Below, in pieces: positions 24,697 through 37,423 of a DNA stretch of 64,000 bases (its first letter is position 1; each line of letters begins with the position of its first letter). A model generated the notes under the pieces. The model was not told the origin of the DNA, did not search any database, and saw only the letters and a program-made list of their open reading frames with translations. Origin of the DNA: Citrus sinensis (lineage: Eukaryota > Streptophyta > Magnoliopsida > Sapindales > Rutaceae); NCBI RefSeq assembly GCF_022201045.2, contig NC_068557.1:32465501-32529500 (forward strand). Direction: 5' to 3'. A program made the position numbers and the translations under genes.

Positions 24697-26507
24697 AAAA
24701 TGCTGATAAAGTCCCTTCAAAATGACAACAAATTAAAGGGACTCTATCTCAGAATCAGAAATGTGCAAATTAAAGGAATGAAATATTATTCCTAATAATA
24801 TATATTTTTGGCTATTAATATCATTAGAAATGTTATACAGCGTATGGTAACGAAATTTAATGCTCCTAATGAGAGAAAATGTTGGGATTGATGAGCTGGT
24901 TAATATAAAAGTTGGTGGCTTAGGCTGTTGCTGGCTTCTGCCTTCTCTGTTGTGGGGAGGTTCCATTCATTCGGGAGTTTTTTCCTATTTTTGTACATAA
25001 TTGATTATTGTTGTCCTATTTTTGTATGTAATTGGTTACATAAGGAACCAAACTTGTTTATAAGTTTTTGTTTCAACTACCCTTTTTTTTTTTTGGGTTT
25101 TTTTTTTTTTTTCACACCAGCCTGTGCCAACTTCATCTATTCATTTCTAGCTCTTGAACTGCATTTCCTAAATATTTTGAACTTTTAAGAATACCTAATT
25201 TTTAATGGGTTATTTTGAGAGGGAGAGAGTATCATTTTTTTACGTAATATCCTTTTAACAACTAACAATGCTTTTAATATCCTTTAATTTCCACTTTTAT
25301 TTTATAGTAATAGTAGCATACATATAAAAGATGATGACATTCATAAAATCTAAACGCAATCCATCACATATTAAATTTTATATTTTTGATCCAATCATTT
25401 ATTGAAATTCGATCAAATCCGAACTAATAAAAAATTCAATTCAATCCAATCCAATCTAATCAATCTTATTAAAATAAAAAATTAACAAACAAAATTCACC
25501 AATTACTCTCTATAATTCTAATTACTGGAAATTGCAAAATAGATAAATAAATATAAACTCCTTTAATATTTCATGATTCATGTACTTTATTATCATATGG
25601 TTTTAAAAATAAAAATTTGAATATTGAAAGCAAATATTAATTGCGGCTTACATTAAGTACTTTGTATTATTATTATATGTTTATAATTATACAAAAGGGT
25701 AAGGCTATTTAAACCCATCAAAATATCATTTTGCTCAACAAATTCATAAAAAAAGTTTAAAAATATATATTTTACTCAATAAACCCACCTACCTATATGT
25801 CAAATATACCCTTATATGTATACTTGAAGAGTGAAAACCCATCATTGGTCAAGTGACGGTAAAATTTTCAATGGTTCATAAAAAATAAAAGAAAAACACA
25901 TAAATTTCTTTGACTGCAAATTCATGGTATGAACATTTTTTTTTCCCGTCAACTTTCGTACTTACAACAACGAGCAACTAAACACGATTTGAAATTATTG
26001 GTGATTTACGCCACTAATTTTCAACAGCAAAGCAAGTTTAAAGTTTGCAACAAATGAAAATTCGTAATCATTCATGGCATTTTTAGCAATAAGATAATTT
26101 TGAGGGTTTGTAAAAACTAAAAAGGTGGGTGTAAAGCTAGTCTTTATTTTATTTTTTTTAAGTTGTCTTATCCTTTTAAGTAATTTTACATTGGTGTATT
26201 TAAGAAAAAAAATATTTTACTTAAAAATAAGAGTTTATAAAGTAACTTTAAGGGTTCAAGTCTTGCCCAATAAAAAATTAGGTTTTACTTTTTTTAGGAA
26301 AATTAAATTTTAAAAAGTAAATAAAGAAAATAAAATTAATATGTTGGATTGTTTTATATTGATTTTGGATACATGGATTCATAGACCAATTAAATAATAT
26401 TGGATTTCAACTTTGAAGTCCAATTCAATCCAATCAAAAGCTCAATTCAATAAAAATTGGATTGATTTTGATTGGATCAATTGATTGAGTTGGATCTTAA
26501 AACACCC
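24697..26507. other. Intergenic, with degenerate inverted repeats
   Basis: No gene. Two likely small transposon remnants are visible. One has AATCCAATC-rich arms near 25380-25470 matched by inverted GGATTG-rich arms near 26330-26500. The other has roughly inverted ends near 25695-25760 and 26060-26145 (AAGGCTATTTAAACCC against AAGACTAGCTTTACACCC). Boundaries and target duplications could not be fixed. Confidence 0.4.
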
Positions 26508-26516
26508 CTAACATAA

Positions 26517-27303
26517 GAGTGGGACTATTGGCACCCCTTTAAATATCTCTCAACACCTCTTTTCTTTATTAACCCCATTAAAATATTTAAAAATATTATA
26601 AAATTCTTTTAACACCCCTTTAATGACAAAAATACCCTTAATTTAAATTTATTAGTATAAACCCCATTGTTTAATTTTTGATCCCTTGATTGTGGATAAA
26701 ATTTAATTTTTGATCCCTTGTTTAATTTATTAGTATAAAATTGTCTAATATTGTCATTGACTAGCTAGATCAATTATTTCTGGTGTGGTAACTTCAAACA
26801 CCAAATCCTTAAAAGCACTTATATTAGTTTCGTATGGTGTTGCCCTGCCTTCTGCACATAGTTTATGATACTTCATCCAACCATTCGTAATAGGAGGAAT
26901 AAGTGAAGCTGGAAGCATGAACACCTGCAGAAAAAAAGCCATAGAAAAATTAGTCCAATAATAAAGATATTGTAGCATAATTTGAATTTCCAAAGTTTTA
27001 CATGCCTCTATGAAATGACTTCTATTAACAAATATAATAGCAATGATTTTATGTGAAGAGCATGATAATGAAGCAAATCTAAGAGGAATGAATGATTTTA
27101 TGTCAATGATAAATTGATAATAGCAATGATTCTATTAACAAATCTAATAGCAATAAGGAATTTTTAAGGGGAAAAAATTATTTGATTTTGAGTGGGGGTT
27201 TAATTCGAAATTGTCTTATTATGTAATTTTAATAAATGTTAAAATTGTAAAATAATTAAAAGGGTGTTAAGAGGTATTTAGAGGGGTGCCAATAGTCCCA
27301 CTC
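26517..27303. mobile_element. Mutator-type non-autonomous element carrying an exon-like fragment
   Basis: The terminal inverted repeat begins GAGTGGGACTATTGGCACCC at both ends and extends about 45 bp with few mismatches. An exact 9-bp target duplication CTAACATAA lies at 26508-26516 and 27304-27312. The element is 787 bp. Between AT-rich arms it holds a non-repetitive coding-like piece on the minus strand (26754-26924), so it looks like a Pack-type element. No transposase is present. Related but more diverged termini occur near 29532-30252 and 42057-43269. Confidence 0.85.
26754..26924 (-). pseudogene. Captured exon-like gene fragment, family unknown
   Basis: On the minus strand a splice-acceptor-like TTTTTTTCTGCAG ends just before 26924. 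It is followed by 56 codons and a stop, encoding VFMLPASLIPPITNGWMKYH, then KLCAEGRATPYETNISAFKD and LVFEVTTPEIIDLASQ. Composition and codon pattern look genic against an AT-rich background. I do not recognise the family. The piece reads like the last exon of a host gene picked up with its acceptor site. Whether it is expressed cannot be seen. Confidence 0.5.
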
Positions 27304-27756
27304 CTAACATAAATGGTAACAAATTGGGTTGGTTGAGCTATTAAAACGCCCCGTTTCGTTTGGGGGCTTTTAGAAATCAGAGAGGGCCAATAAATTATGA
27401 AGTGAAGGAAAATTATTTGTTGGGGTTAGGTATATGGTTGGACAGGTAGGGGAGCTCAGCAATTTTCCTTTGCTCAAACCGAAGCCGAATATCGTAACCG
27501 ACCTCGTGGGTGGTCCCACATGCAACGTGGGTCACTATCACGAATTCAACAACAATCGAACGGCTAGCATGTAACATGTTCTTTTCGGAAATTTGGCTGC
27601 TTAAGCAATATAATATATACCAGCTCCACCAGCAGCAGGCAGTATTTGTATTTGTTTGCTATCTCGTCATTAAATAACAACTTCGTACAAATTAATATTT
27701 ATGTAATAAATACACGATTATTAATATATAATAATTAATCATTTGATAATCATTAA

Positions 27757-28293
27757 TAGGGTAGATAATGGGACAGGACGAGTCAGGTCAAGATTTGCCG
27801 ATCTTGAACTTGTCTTGAACATTAAATTGACATAAAAATGTGTCTCAATTTTGTCCCGATCAGGATCCTTAATTGTCTCAGATGACATGAGTTTTCTGTC
27901 ATACGCTGGAAATTCTGTCCAAACAATATGTCATACTCATATAACCGATATGTCACATGAATATAATCGACATGTCACATGAATATGATTGACATGTCAC
28001 ATAAATATAATCGACATATCACATGAATATGATCGACATATCACATATATTATTTACTAACGAGTGGTCATACACATATGGCCGACATATCAGATTTATA
28101 TAATTCATTAAACCACTTGTCATATATTTCTCAAAATTCAAATTTCGGGACATTTAGGATCTTGATCAAGATATTCAAATATCCAAAATCTTGAACCAAA
28201 TAGTAATCGGGACAAAATTTTATCTCGAATTCCGTCGTGAATGGATCAAGATTCAGAACCCCGATTGAGGTTTGGGAAATTCTGCCAACCTTA
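27757..28293. mobile_element. Non-autonomous hAT-like element (about 537 bp)
   Basis: An exact 8-bp target duplication ATCATTAA lies at 27749-27756 and 28294-28301. Ends are TAGGGTAGATAATGGGACAG on the left and, reverse-complemented, TAAGGTTGGCAGAATTTCCC on the right: an imperfect hAT-type terminal repeat. GATCAAGAT/ATCTTGATC and GGGAC/GTCCC words recur subterminally in both orientations. The centre holds a 22-bp tandem repeat. No transposase. Confidence 0.75.
27945..28055. repeat. 22-bp tandem repeat, about 5 copies
   Basis: The unit CGACATGTCACATGAATATA plus two bases repeats about five times with one to three substitutions per copy, inside the hAT-like element. Confidence 0.85.
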
Positions 28294-28301
28294 ATCATTA
28301 A

Positions 28302-28886
28302 TGAAACCAAATCAATAATAAAACAAGAAAAGTTGATGGTTTTGTTGGACTAAAAATTAAATGAGCTCAAACAAAGCCTATGTAAATATAGCCCTTGTAA
28401 AAGCCCATGAAGAGGTTGATAAAAATCACCTAAGAACCTTGGAACCGTAGATGATAGAAACCTTGTAACCTCATAATATAGGAGGACAATGCTTGATGGC
28501 TTATCTTAGTAACCTTAGAACCTAAGAACCTAAGAACCTAAGAGGCTAGGGATCTCGAAACTCGGAGGTTTTATCTAGATGTTTTATCCTAGGAACCTCG
28601 GAGGCTAAGAACTTAGGAGGTTTCATCCTAAGTTTTGAGGTTCTAGCCTTCAAATTTCCTCAGTTTCAAAGTTTTTAGGATAAACTACCTAGGATGGACC
28701 TTTAAATTTCATAAGTTTCAAGGTTCATAGGACAAATTATTTAAGATAAACCTCTCAAGTTCCTAGATTCTAAGGTTACTAGAAGTAACTTGACAACACA
28801 AACACGTTAACAAGTTATATTGTCACCATGTTTCATTTAATTTGTACTATTTTTAAGCTTCCCTTGCAACTTCTCCACTTGCTAAC
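28302..28886. other. Intergenic, with GAACCTAA-rich low-complexity DNA
   Basis: From about 28430 to 28800 the words AACCTTAG, AACCTAAG and CCTCGGAGG recur, with three exact AACCTAAG units near 28518-28542. It looks like a decayed tandem repeat. No gene. Confidence 0.6.
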
Positions 28887-28889
28887 TTA

Positions 28890-29164
28890 GAGTGCGTTTG
28901 AGATTGAGATTAGGCAGTTGTAACTTAAAAGTTACAGCACTAAATTGTTTGGTAAACACTATGTGTTGTAGCTTGTAAGCTATGTTAATATAATTTTTCA
29001 CTTGTATAATGAAAAATCTATTATATCTTTAACAATTTTATCAAAATTATTATTTAAAATTTATATTTATTACATATTATTAACTTTTGTTTGATAATTA
29101 TAGTTTTTTTTTCCCATAGCAGATGTAGCTTAAAAGGTACAATACATCAATCCCAAATGGGACC
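28890..29164. mobile_element. Small PIF/Harbinger-like MITE (about 275 bp)
   Basis: Starts GAGTGCGTTTGAGATTGAGA and ends with the complement of GGTCCCATTTGGGATTGATG. TTA trinucleotides flank it (28887-28889 and 29165-29167). GTAACTTAAAAGTTAC and GTAGCTTAAAAGGTAC form a second inverted pair inside. A related copy lies at about 43960-44240. Confidence 0.65.
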
Positions 29165-29309
29165 TTAATATCATGCTTACACTCCAAAACTCACATTAAT
29201 TTTCTTAGCTTAGGAAAAATAATAACACACGCACCTTTCTAATGCTGTGTATATGTCTGTAATCTTAATTATTAACTTCTACTATCGATAACTTTTAATT
29301 AGTCATTAA

Positions 29310-29383
29310 ACCTTAGAACTAAAATATAAAAAGTGATTGTGTAGAGACCTTAGAACTAAAATATAAAAAGTGATTGTGTAGAG
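29310..29383. repeat. Exact 37-bp tandem duplication
   Basis: Two adjacent identical 37-bp copies (29310-29346 and 29347-29383) starting ACCTTAGAACTAAAATATAA. Identity implies a very recent event, or an assembly artefact. Confidence 0.9.
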
Positions 29384-29531
29384 TACTATAATAAGCTTTA
29401 TTTTAGAAAAAGAAATTTCATAAGGAGTTTTGAGGGGTGTCAATAGCACCACTCCTACGTATTAGGTGAGGTATTTTGCTACACCTCCAAACTGACCTAA
29501 TCAAACTAATAACCAAACTCCGAGTTAGACT

Positions 29532-30252
29532 ATACTATTGGCACCCATCCTATTAAATATATTTTTTTAAAATATTATAAATTTTTATTAACACAAAAAT
29601 TAATGACAAAAATAATCTTAATTAAATCTATTTCTCATGAAACCCCATATATAAGTTTTTTCTACCTCTTACTATACAAGTAAGACATCCTCCCCCCCCC
29701 CCCCCCTCCCCCCCTCCCCTCTCCTATGATTTTTTTCTCCTCCTTTTTTTACTTTTCAACTCCCAATTTTCAATGAGTTCATTTGTTTCTAATTTTCAAC
29801 TCCCAAGTCCCAACAATGAAGGAATCATCTCTGATGTTTTGTTGCTCACCCGAAAATAAGAGGAAAAGAAAAAAAATGTTCCTGCATCTATTTATGGATT
29901 CATAATTTCATACACTTTCCTCATCATCTCCTGTTGAAGTTATACACTTTTTTTAATTTAATATTTCTTAGGTACTTATGTTTTTAATACTGTTTTTACG
30001 AAATTTGAGATTTTTTGGATTAATTTTTTTTATTTGCCTAATACTTTGGGTTTTAGTAAGTTTCAGTTATAATCTTGGATAACAAAAGAAAATACATACA
30101 CAGAAAAATAATTGATGAAGAAAAGAGTTTGTGTTTTACATGTTGGGTTAATTAGACGTCCTTATGTCCTCTAATGGAATATCAACAAAGACTACAATTA
30201 CAAAATACTCAAAGAGGTGTTAAGAGGCTTCCGAAAGGGGTGCCAACAGCCC
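29532..30252. mobile_element. Diverged relative of the 26517 Mutator-type element
   Basis: The left end contains ACTATTGGCACCCAT followed by the same AATATTATAAATTTTTATTAACAC context. The right end contains GAGGTGTTAAGAGGCTTCC and GGGGTGCCAACAGCCCTC, an inverted match to the 26517 family. No target duplication was found and the edges are uncertain. A lone right end of the same type lies near 29430-29456. The region also holds a poly-C tract (29693-29706). Confidence 0.5.
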
Positions 30253-30582
30253 TCGACGTGATGGTTTTATTTTTATGGCCCAATAAATCACTGGACCAAA
30301 TCTTGAAAATGCAATCAAGGCCTTGAGGATCCATGACGAAAACATCCATCCTAACCCTGTAGTGTGAGCGGAACCAAACCATGGATTATTGCACCGTAAC
30401 CTAAAACTTGTATGTATCATGAATCAAGTTGGAAACAATCCACATCCATAAAGGGCGAAGATATTTATTGGGTAAATGTGAATATATATTACTGCAACTT
30501 AGCCAGCTCCCCATACTTTTAATATAGTTGATACGTATCTTAAGTAAGACTCTAGTATTCAAAAAGACTTGGATACTCTTAT

Positions 30583-30585
30583 TGA

Positions 30586-30646
<61 letters not shown>
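30583..30646. repeat. (TACA)n(TA)n compound microsatellite
   Basis: About eight TACA units followed by about 17 TA units. Confidence 0.95.
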
Positions 30647-30649
<3 letters not shown>

Positions 30650-30652
<3 letters not shown>

Positions 30653-33460
30653 TCCGTTAGATTTAGTTATTGTTGTCAATTTAAATCAACCAGATTAATT
30701 CCTATCTTTTTATATATGCTTTGCATTTGCCTCGTCTTGGACGCCTTATTAGGAGGTTTAGGTGCCAACCAGAGAAGAAAGAGTTTTTCATTGCACAAAG
30801 AAACTTGCGTAACGTGTTGCTTACCAATTACCACCAAATTGTATGAAATCCTAGCTGTAGCCCTTACTTACCCTAAAGCTGTCTCCTTTTCTTCAAATTT
30901 TTATTCCCCTTTTCCTGTCATCATGCCCCATTATTTTCAGTATAATAATTCTTTCTCTACTTTAATATATCGTCTTTTTTAAAAAGTATTTATATCCATC
31001 ACTACTTATTCACATTCACTACTGCTTCCACTGCATGAAAATTTTTATGATTTAGAGCCATTCTGTTTAGTCACCTACATATATTGGCACTCTATATATA
31101 TATTTTTGCTTAATTATGGGCAAAGATTCTTTGTTTTTGTTCCTTTTTTTTTCCCTCCCTATAATTCCTGGCATATGATTAAATATCATTCCCCTCCCTA
31201 TTCATTTTTGTTAGAATGAATTTTATTATCGAGATCTGCAAGTTAAAAAAAAATGAATATTAGTTATGCAAACGAATCCTAACTCAGATTACCATCCTTA
31301 TATATTTTACACTTCCTATCATGAAGTTAAGCTCAAGATTTTCCAAGGGAATATTAATTATGCAAATAATTGTAAGGTTTTGAATTTAAAATCTTAGACA
31401 AAGATAGTTCGGAAACTCTAGTATGAATTTATTTATTAAATTGTACCTACATTTAGACTTATCAAGAAATTGAAGTGACGTGAAATTAAATAAACTATGC
31501 AGTCCAACAATAGGGTAGTTGTCAATGTTTTAAATACATAAAGTGGATTTAATCAGCTTGGTTGACATTTGCGTGGGTTACATTTCATAATATTATTTTC
31601 GCATTCAATTGATGCTAAATATTTATTGGAATTGATCAAGAAATGCTGAGAGAGACATCAATTAATCAAAAAACATATCAGTTTTCTTCCATTGCCAACG
31701 TTACATCTTTAAAGAATCATAGTGCATTCATGTTTTGTGGCTTATCCATCCTTATCTAAATAGCCTAAAAAGGAAAAAAGGAAAAAAAAAAAGGCCTAAA
31801 TAAGGAGAATGTTACAATTCAACAATGGGTGTGCGTGCATTGAAAACTACAAATTTAGGTAACACTATAGTTATTTTGTGATTTTAACGCCACGACATTT
31901 TACTTTAATATATATATAGATATACACAGCCTGATTTTACTGTAAATGTGATGCTTAAATTTCGTATTTCGGAAGTGGACACAAATGAAATGAACTTCAA
32001 AATATACATTTCCACTGACATTTTACGTCAGTAATGGTGGGTGAAAATTGTGCAAATTTATGCGTTGCCCTTTTAATAATATAAACTTGATTGATTGAAT
32101 ACTCACTTCATATGAAGAGAAGCAATTAAAGAGAAAGTGAAAACTTCCATATTTACAACTCCTGATACCGACCGCAAATATCATATCATCGTGCTGCTAA
32201 ATCTGCAAAAAGCGATATTATTAATTAAGCCTGCAAAATCATCATCAATCTCATAAACTCACTTTCAAAGTAAATGTTAAATGTTATCAAATGAAAGGCT
32301 AATCCTAATTACTTTATTTCCCACTTTATAGGATATCAAAAAGAAAAAAAAGTGCTTACTTTGCGAGTCACAACATTATTGAAACGTTTTCTTTTCTTTT
32401 CTTTTTTTATAAAAATCAAACACGTTGCTTCGCGATGCTTCTTTAAGCAAAGTGTTGAGGGTTAAAAAGTTTGGCAAATACGCGTGAACGTAAGTGGTGT
32501 AATCATTAGTGATGTCAAATAAATTGATAATGTATTAATGTTATTGTTACTTAAGTATTAATTTGTATTAGATATAATTAATGTTCACATAATCAATTTC
32601 TTTTTTTTTTTTTTTGTTTAAAAAAAAGAAGGCACCGGACAGTTATTTTAACAATCTATTTTGTGCCTTACTCATCTTGTAAGGCATCCAATCCAATACT
32701 GGATAATTCAGCGAAAAGAATGAAACTCGAATAAATTAAATTAAAGAAAAAAAAAAGTCATGCAGAAGTAATAAATGAAGCAACTGAAATCTAAATAATG
32801 TACACGTACATTGTCGCGTTCTTGCATGTACTAGGAGGGTATTGCACCGTCGTCGCAGACAATCATGTAAAAAAAAAAAAAAAAATTATAAAAAGGATAT
32901 ATAGGTGCTGCTTGTCGTTCGTCTGAAATACCTACTTTATTATTATAAAAAAATAAAAAAAAGTGAAGTTAGAAAACTAAGTAGGGACAAATGCGATCTT
33001 TATAATCGATAGTTAGAAAGCGTAGTTGGGGTGCTAAACAACTCAGCATGTTCCGAACCAAATCGTAATAAAAGCATTAAATATTAATGATCATATGTTT
33101 ACTCCTCAGCATTTAAAATAATTCATAATTAACAGTCCATTCATGTATGTACATATGGTGAGTGGTTGCATCGTTCGTACGTGACAAATTATAGCAAATC
33201 AAAGCGTAAGCATTAATTTAGAGAAGATTATTGAAAAATTGTTGTGCTTTCTTAAGTTGATAAGATACGTGCATACCAAAAAATTGCAAAAAATTTTTGG
33301 CGTGTATTGGTTGCATAATTTATGTTTTTACGATTAAATAAATATTAGATGATAAGTCCATATTGGGCGAACGTGCTCTTTGACCACGAATTTACGATAA
33401 CTAAGTGAACCCTCTCTGAAATTAACCCATCAGTGCTATACAAGTCTAGGACCCTCCCGC
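30650..33460. other. Intergenic sequence, no gene seen
   Basis: AT-rich, with several poly-A/T tracts (for example near 32605 and 32870). No exon, RNA gene or element with clear ends was found on either strand. Confidence 0.55.
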
Positions 33461-33469
33461 TCTCGGTTG

Positions 33470-33712
33470 GACACGTGTCCATCATGTTGTTTTTTTTGTT
33501 TGTTTTTTAATTTATCAGTACATGTGTCTTTGTCCTGTCCTCTTGTCTTGAATTTTAATGCTTCTTTTCACTTTTATAATTTATATTTACCCAATTTGTT
33601 TAAAATATTTACGGTTGAATTGTTCGACTGGACTGAGCTGGGCTGGGCTCACAGTCTGTGTGCCGTGCGTTTGCATTTTAGTTGATCCAAGCTGGCTTCG
33701 CCGCACGTGTCA
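33470..33712 (+). promoter_or_regulatory. Two G-box motifs upstream of the ARM-repeat gene
   Basis: CACGTG cores in ACGTGTC (ABRE-like) context occur at 33472-33477 and 33704-33709, 0.9-1.1 kb before the ATG. They suggest ABA-type input, but motif presence alone is weak evidence. Confidence 0.35.
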
Positions 33713-34604
33713 TCCATGCCACAACTTACCAACTGTAACTGAAATTTGTCGCGGAAACCGATGCCGAATCCTTACGCTCTCATCACTCCCTCAATAGTCG
33801 ACGCTCTTCTCTCTTCTCTTCAGTGTGCTGTTAAAAACTCAAAAACCACTCACTTTACTTTCAGCAATCCACTAGGGACATTTAGGTAAACGTAAGTGAA
33901 ACATACCCCACACCACACATGGCTGTGACCACAGTCACATCAGCAACGCTTCTCCACCGTCTGATTTTGATAAAAAGGACGAGTTATTTTGTGGTGGGGC
34001 TCACCTGACATCACCTGATCTGACCATGTGTTCGCGCACGCTGTGACAATTATCATCTCAGCTTCGTGTCATTGTAGCCTCTCCCGGATTCCAAAAGCAC
34101 ACAGCAAATGGGATAATAACACCTGACTCCTTGATTATTGATTAAATCACGAATAAAGACATAATTTACATCTGCTGTGAGGAGGGTCCCCCCCCTCCCG
34201 TGCCGTTGTGTTCATTTGTAATTTGCAAAGGGGCAATACGAAGTGCAAAACCACACCACCGTAGACCGTAGTCCGTAAATTGGACCACGTAACCATACGG
34301 CAGGCACTAGTGTAAAAGTATTACAAACTATCCATTTATTTGTGATTTCAAAACAGTTACGGACCTGGGTGTTATTACTGCCATACCCATCCAACTTTTA
34401 AAATCCAACGCTTCGGCTTCATCAGCACTTCTTCAAACTCTTTCTTCCCCTTTTTTTTTTTCTTGAGTACAAACTTTCACCATGGAACTCACTTGAAATC
34501 AAAAGATCTTCGACACCAAAATAAAGATTTTTTTTTTTTTTTTGGTTTGGTTTTTTTTTGGTTCTGGCCTTGTGGGTATTTGTTTTGTTTTCGTTGTTTT
34601 GAAA

Positions 34605-36297
34605 ATGGTTTCTTTAGAAGATTCTCAGTCGACTTCAAATCGTTTCCCTTTGAGACAAAACTTGTACACTCCACCTTCAGCCTCTTCAACAAAAATCCAT
34701 CGAAGTATCGGACGATCGATGCGTACGATACGCTCAAACCTCTACCAAACTGATAATAGCTGTTCCTTCGTTTCGGTTCCCGATAACTCGGGCTACTTGT
34801 CTGAGAACCTTACTGAATCAGTCATCGATATGAGGCTCGGTGAGCTCGCATCCAAAACCAACGACGCCAAATCTGTGAAATCCACTATCTCGGAGGACGA
34901 TTACTTGAATGTTTCTCAAGCCTTTAGCGATTTCTCGGTCTGTAGCAGCGATATTTCGGGCGAGTTACAGCGTCTTGCCAGCTTACCATCTCCCGAGAAT
35001 ATTCTCCGTCAACCAAATGAAAATAATTGCCAAGCTGAATTGGAACCAGAGCCGGAGCCGTGTTTGGGCTTCCTTCAAAGGGAAAACTTTTCAACCGAAA
35101 TAATCGAAAGCATCTCGCCGGAAGATCTTCAACCGACGGTCAAGATCTGCATTGACGGCTTGCAATCTTCATCCGTAGCCATTAAAAGATCAGCAGCGGC
35201 GAAGCTTAGACTTTTAGCAAAAAATCGGTCCGATAATCGGGTGTTAATCGGAGAATCGGGTGCTGTACCGGCCTTAGTCCCTCTTCTTAAATGTAGCGAC
35301 CCGTGGACTCAGGAACATTCAGTGACGGCTTTGTTAAACCTTTCACTGCATGAAAATAACAAAACCCTTATCACAAATGCCGGTGCCATAAAGTCTTTAG
35401 TGTATGTTCTGAAAACCGGGACCGAAACTTCAAAGCAAAACGCAGCTTGTGCTTTGATGAGTCTAGCCTTGATAGAAGAGAACAAGAGCTCAATTGGTGC
35501 ATGTGGGGCAATACCGCCCTTGGTGTCACTGTTGATATATGGTTCAAGTAGAGGGAAAAAGGATGCCTTGACGACTTTGTACAAGCTTTGTTCATTGAAA
35601 CAAAATAAAGAGAGGGCAGTGAGTGCCGGTGCGGTGAGGCCTCTGGTGGGGATGTTGGCGGGGCAAGGCGAGGGAATGGCGGAGAAGGCCATGGTTGTGT
35701 TGAGTTTATTGGCCGGGATTGCCGAGGGGAGAGAAGCTATTGTTGAGGAAAACGGGATTGCTGCTCTTGTGGAGGCTATTGAAGATGGGAGTGTTAAGGG
35801 GAAGGAGTTTGCCGTGTTGACTTTGTTGCAGTTGTGCGCTGAGAGTGTGAAGAACAGGGGATTGCTGGTTCGAGAAGGAGGGATTCCCCCGCTGGTTGCC
35901 CTTTCCCAAACTGGGAGCGTGAGAGCTAAGCATAAGGTGAGAGACTCTACTTTTTTTGAACTTAATATATTGTGTGTATTTGGCGTGCCTATGATTCTTT
36001 ATCTGCAGCATTCTTCTCACTTTTTAGGGTATTCTTCTCACTTTTTAGATACCCTAAATAGAGATTGACAACTATATTTACAATGAAGTGAATTACGTTG
36101 ATGATTTCCAATTTGATTGTTTGTTGTAACTTGATAGTGTGCTGGATTTTCTTGCTGTTGTTAATTTGGTTGAATTGGTCGTTCATTTAGCGATTCTGTT
36201 CTGCATCTTAATTTTAATGCTCTTTGTTTTGCAGGCTGAGACGCTTCTTGGGTATCTGAGAGAACCAAGACAAGAGGGTCCGTCATCAAGTCCTTGA
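34605..36297 (+). CDS. Armadillo-repeat protein (U-box-less PUB4/PUB45-like)
   Basis: Two exons (34605-35936, 36235-36297) encode 464 residues. The first 165 residues are low-complexity and Ser-rich, with an acidic ELEPEPEP run (146-152). From about 175 to 445 there are six or so armadillo repeats (for example [80 protein letters not shown]). The ARM part is typical of plant U-box E3 ligases, but no U-box is encoded, so it cannot act as an E3 alone; it probably serves as a binding adaptor. The ATG at 34605 was chosen because the open frame before it has no other ATG and crosses a T-rich leader. The last 21 codons lie in exon 2. Closest recalled relative is At4g16490. Confidence 0.9.
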
Positions 36298-37420
36298 GAG
36301 AATGCATAGTTTAATTACTTTAGAAAGGTAATTATCCTAAGTGGTTGTTTTGATGTATATAGAGGGTGTGTTTTGGTGGTTTGTACATCGTGGTTGAGAA
36401 ATTTGGAAGAATGATTTGTAGAATTGAGAATGTTAGGGGAAGACTAGCCAGTAAAAACTGACCTTTTTGATGTATGATTGTAACTAGATTTTGGGTTTTT
36501 CCCCCCACCGTTATTGACTAATGTTTTGGCTTCTGGGTTTTGGGTGTGATGAGATTTGGGTTACTTTCCTTTAATTTTGTTCCGGGTTGACCCAAATTCT
36601 GTTAATCACGTCTACTGACTGTCTGGTTTTACCTAGTAAAGATGTAAATATATTGCTACTGCCTGCCGTGCCCGTGCAGCTGAAAGTTTTAGTTGCTAGC
36701 AACTGGTAAACACTTCTAACAATAGAATTTGACATGACAGCCGACGGTTTTGATTTGATTCGCATTATTGACCGACAGACCGTCAGTCGTTCCATTGCAC
36801 ACCAGCGGCCAGCGGGCCCTTATTTGATGCCAAAATTACTCTTGTGATCTTTAGCGTTCCACTGTTGAACATTTCTGTATTTCATCTTTCTTCAGCTGTT
36901 GATGGCTGAATTGTACATAAGCAGAAGGAGAATTTCTTGGCGGATGAGATTGAGATGCAAAGTGCAGACGGTGGAACGGTGGGGCCACAGGATCTGCCTG
37001 CTAGTATTTGGTGTAAAGTAGTTCACTTGCCATCACCACCTGTCTGCATTCTGCTTTGCTTGCACTAACCCCAACTCTATTTGATATTTGATATATTTAA
37101 TTTAAGCTAAAGCCCACCATCCGTTTTACGAAATCATTACCCCACCTGGATTTATTCAAATTTAGCTCGACATGTATATGTATATACCTTTATTTTTCCT
37201 CTCCTTTGTCGTTATTAATCATGCCTTAGCTGGCATAGCAACCTATGCTTTGTCTTTCAGTGGGAATACTATCAAATTCAGTCAGCCTTCATTTTCCATT
37301 AGACCAAAAGTGTCGGTGTCGTCTGTTTATGCCTTTAGTGTAGTTGTTGATAATGGCGGGTTGCTATTCTTCAATAGAGTGGTTTCTGTTTGTTTTGCAA
37401 GCAACACCATTAACATATGG
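36298..37420. other. Intergenic, ARM gene 3' flank
   Basis: 3' untranslated region, then non-coding DNA. No gene recognised. Confidence 0.6.
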
Positions 37421-37423
37421 AGT

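Noticed and set aside
34542-34604. Upstream extension of the ARM-repeat protein from a TTG codon
   Set aside because: The extension is translated T-rich leader. The ATG at 34605 starts the conserved-looking MVSLEDS N terminus.
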